In this document: piece by piece, positions 63,758 to 64,000 of the stretch
Layout: each line of letters opens with the position of its first letter
How positions within the stretch are numbered: the first letter of the stretch is position 1
Assembly: GCF_947496515.1 (NCBI RefSeq)
Contig: NZ_CANMDB010000016.1
Location: forward strand, 1 to 64,000
Reading direction: 5' to 3'
DNA from: an uncultured Roseobacter sp.
GTDB lineage: Bacteria; Pseudomonadota; Alphaproteobacteria; Rhodobacterales; Rhodobacteraceae
Length of the DNA: 64,000 nucleotides
Program-made: the position numbers and the translations under genes
Notes under the pieces: model-generated
Database searches by the model: none
The model's input: the letters and a program-made list of their open reading frames with translations, nothing else
What the model was told of the DNA's origin: nothing

Positions 63758-64000
63758 CATACTGCAAGGCTGGCGTAGACTGCGAACGGACAGCCGCGGC
63801 CGAGTTTTCCTTTCCTGATCATGTGTTCCGTTTCAATTCCGTCTAAAGTCGCCGATGCCGATCTGAATGACCTGAAAGTCATCATCGGCCTCGTGCGCCT
63901 CTTCGGCCCCCGGTGATTCTGCTCGGCGATATTGTTGGTATACTTCGACCGGTAGATCCGGATCCGCAGCGATGAATCGACCCTCCACAGCGCATCGTTC
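63758..64000 (-). CDS. IS6-family transposase, C-terminal part (runs off the window)
   Basis: The frame is open from the window edge to a TGA at 63758-63760. It holds the end of an IS6-type transposase: RIYRSKYTNNIAEQNHRGPK, then RRTRPMMTFRSFRSASATLD and IETEHMIRKGKLG. This corresponds to the last 80 residues of a 230-residue protein. Unlike the copy at 58300-59014 it is uninterrupted in the visible part and could be active. Its left terminal repeat is at 63703-63717. Confidence 0.82.

Noticed and set aside
1-64000. tRNA, rRNA, replication or partition genes that would identify the replicon
   Set aside because: None could be recognised by eye on either strand, so plasmid versus chromosomal location stays undecided.

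Overview
The window reads as an accessory region (plasmid or genomic island) of a marine alphaproteobacterium, most likely Rhodobacterales (Roseobacter group). The basis is high GC, tightly overlapping ATGA/GTGA operons, a fused NuoE/NuoF-type formate dehydrogenase subunit beside an OxlT-like transporter, DUF2218-siderophore-interacting proteins, and many decayed insertion sequences. This taxonomic call is an inference; there is no rRNA, tRNA or replication gene here to confirm it.

Layout. 1-2 kb: debris of a toxin/immunity-like locus and an IS110-family remnant. 2-10.1 kb: aldo/keto reductase with a divergent LysR regulator, a rhomboid protease, and a four-gene operon (membrane alpha/beta hydrolase, unknown membrane protein, MoxR ATPase, metallopeptidase/VWA protein). 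10.1-17.1 kb: a graveyard holding an IS110 fragment, a complete but ruined dipeptide ABC operon, a hydantoinase fragment, and a degenerate copy of a siderophore locus. 17.2-29.2 kb: iron acquisition, with DUF2218-SIP reductase, AraC regulator, TonB-dependent receptor, MFS exporter, a secreted protein, ExbB-ExbD-ExbD-TonB, a second AraC regulator and a second receptor broken by one extra G in a 7-G run. 29.2-39.2 kb: NAD-linked formate dehydrogenase (two subunits), oxalate/formate-type MFS carrier, and a two-component pair whose kinase lacks the phospho-acceptor His and whose regulator lacks GAFTGA. 39.6-41.2 kb: unknown genes and a DMT pseudogene. 41.5-48.2 kb: a third TonB receptor with a complete siderophore ABC importer and a TetR regulator. 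48.7-50.5 kb: truncated genes (DUF454, glyoxalase, solute-binding protein) around a second IS110-type repeat. 50.5-56.4 kb: a small DnaB-like ATPase and a coupled pair encoding a RipA-like membrane protein and a 1471-residue TIR-NB-ARC-WD40 protein. 57-59.2 kb: an IS3-family element split by an IS6-family element. 59.3-63.7 kb: a one-protein NRPS (A-T-C-T-TE). 63.7 kb to the end: another IS6-family element.

How it works together. The intact content centres on ferric-siderophore uptake (two intact receptors, one full ABC importer, one exporter, one TonB motor, one reductase) and on formate oxidation to NADH with its own transporter and regulators. The NRPS could make a small peptide, but nothing in the sequence ties it to the receptors. 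The RipA/TIR-STAND pair is the best candidate for an under-described system; its architecture is that of an NLR-like immune sensor with a membrane partner. IS110-type repeats in opposite orientation near 1.9 and 48.9 kb, and IS6 ends near 16.0, 59.0 and 63.7 kb, mark likely recombination points.
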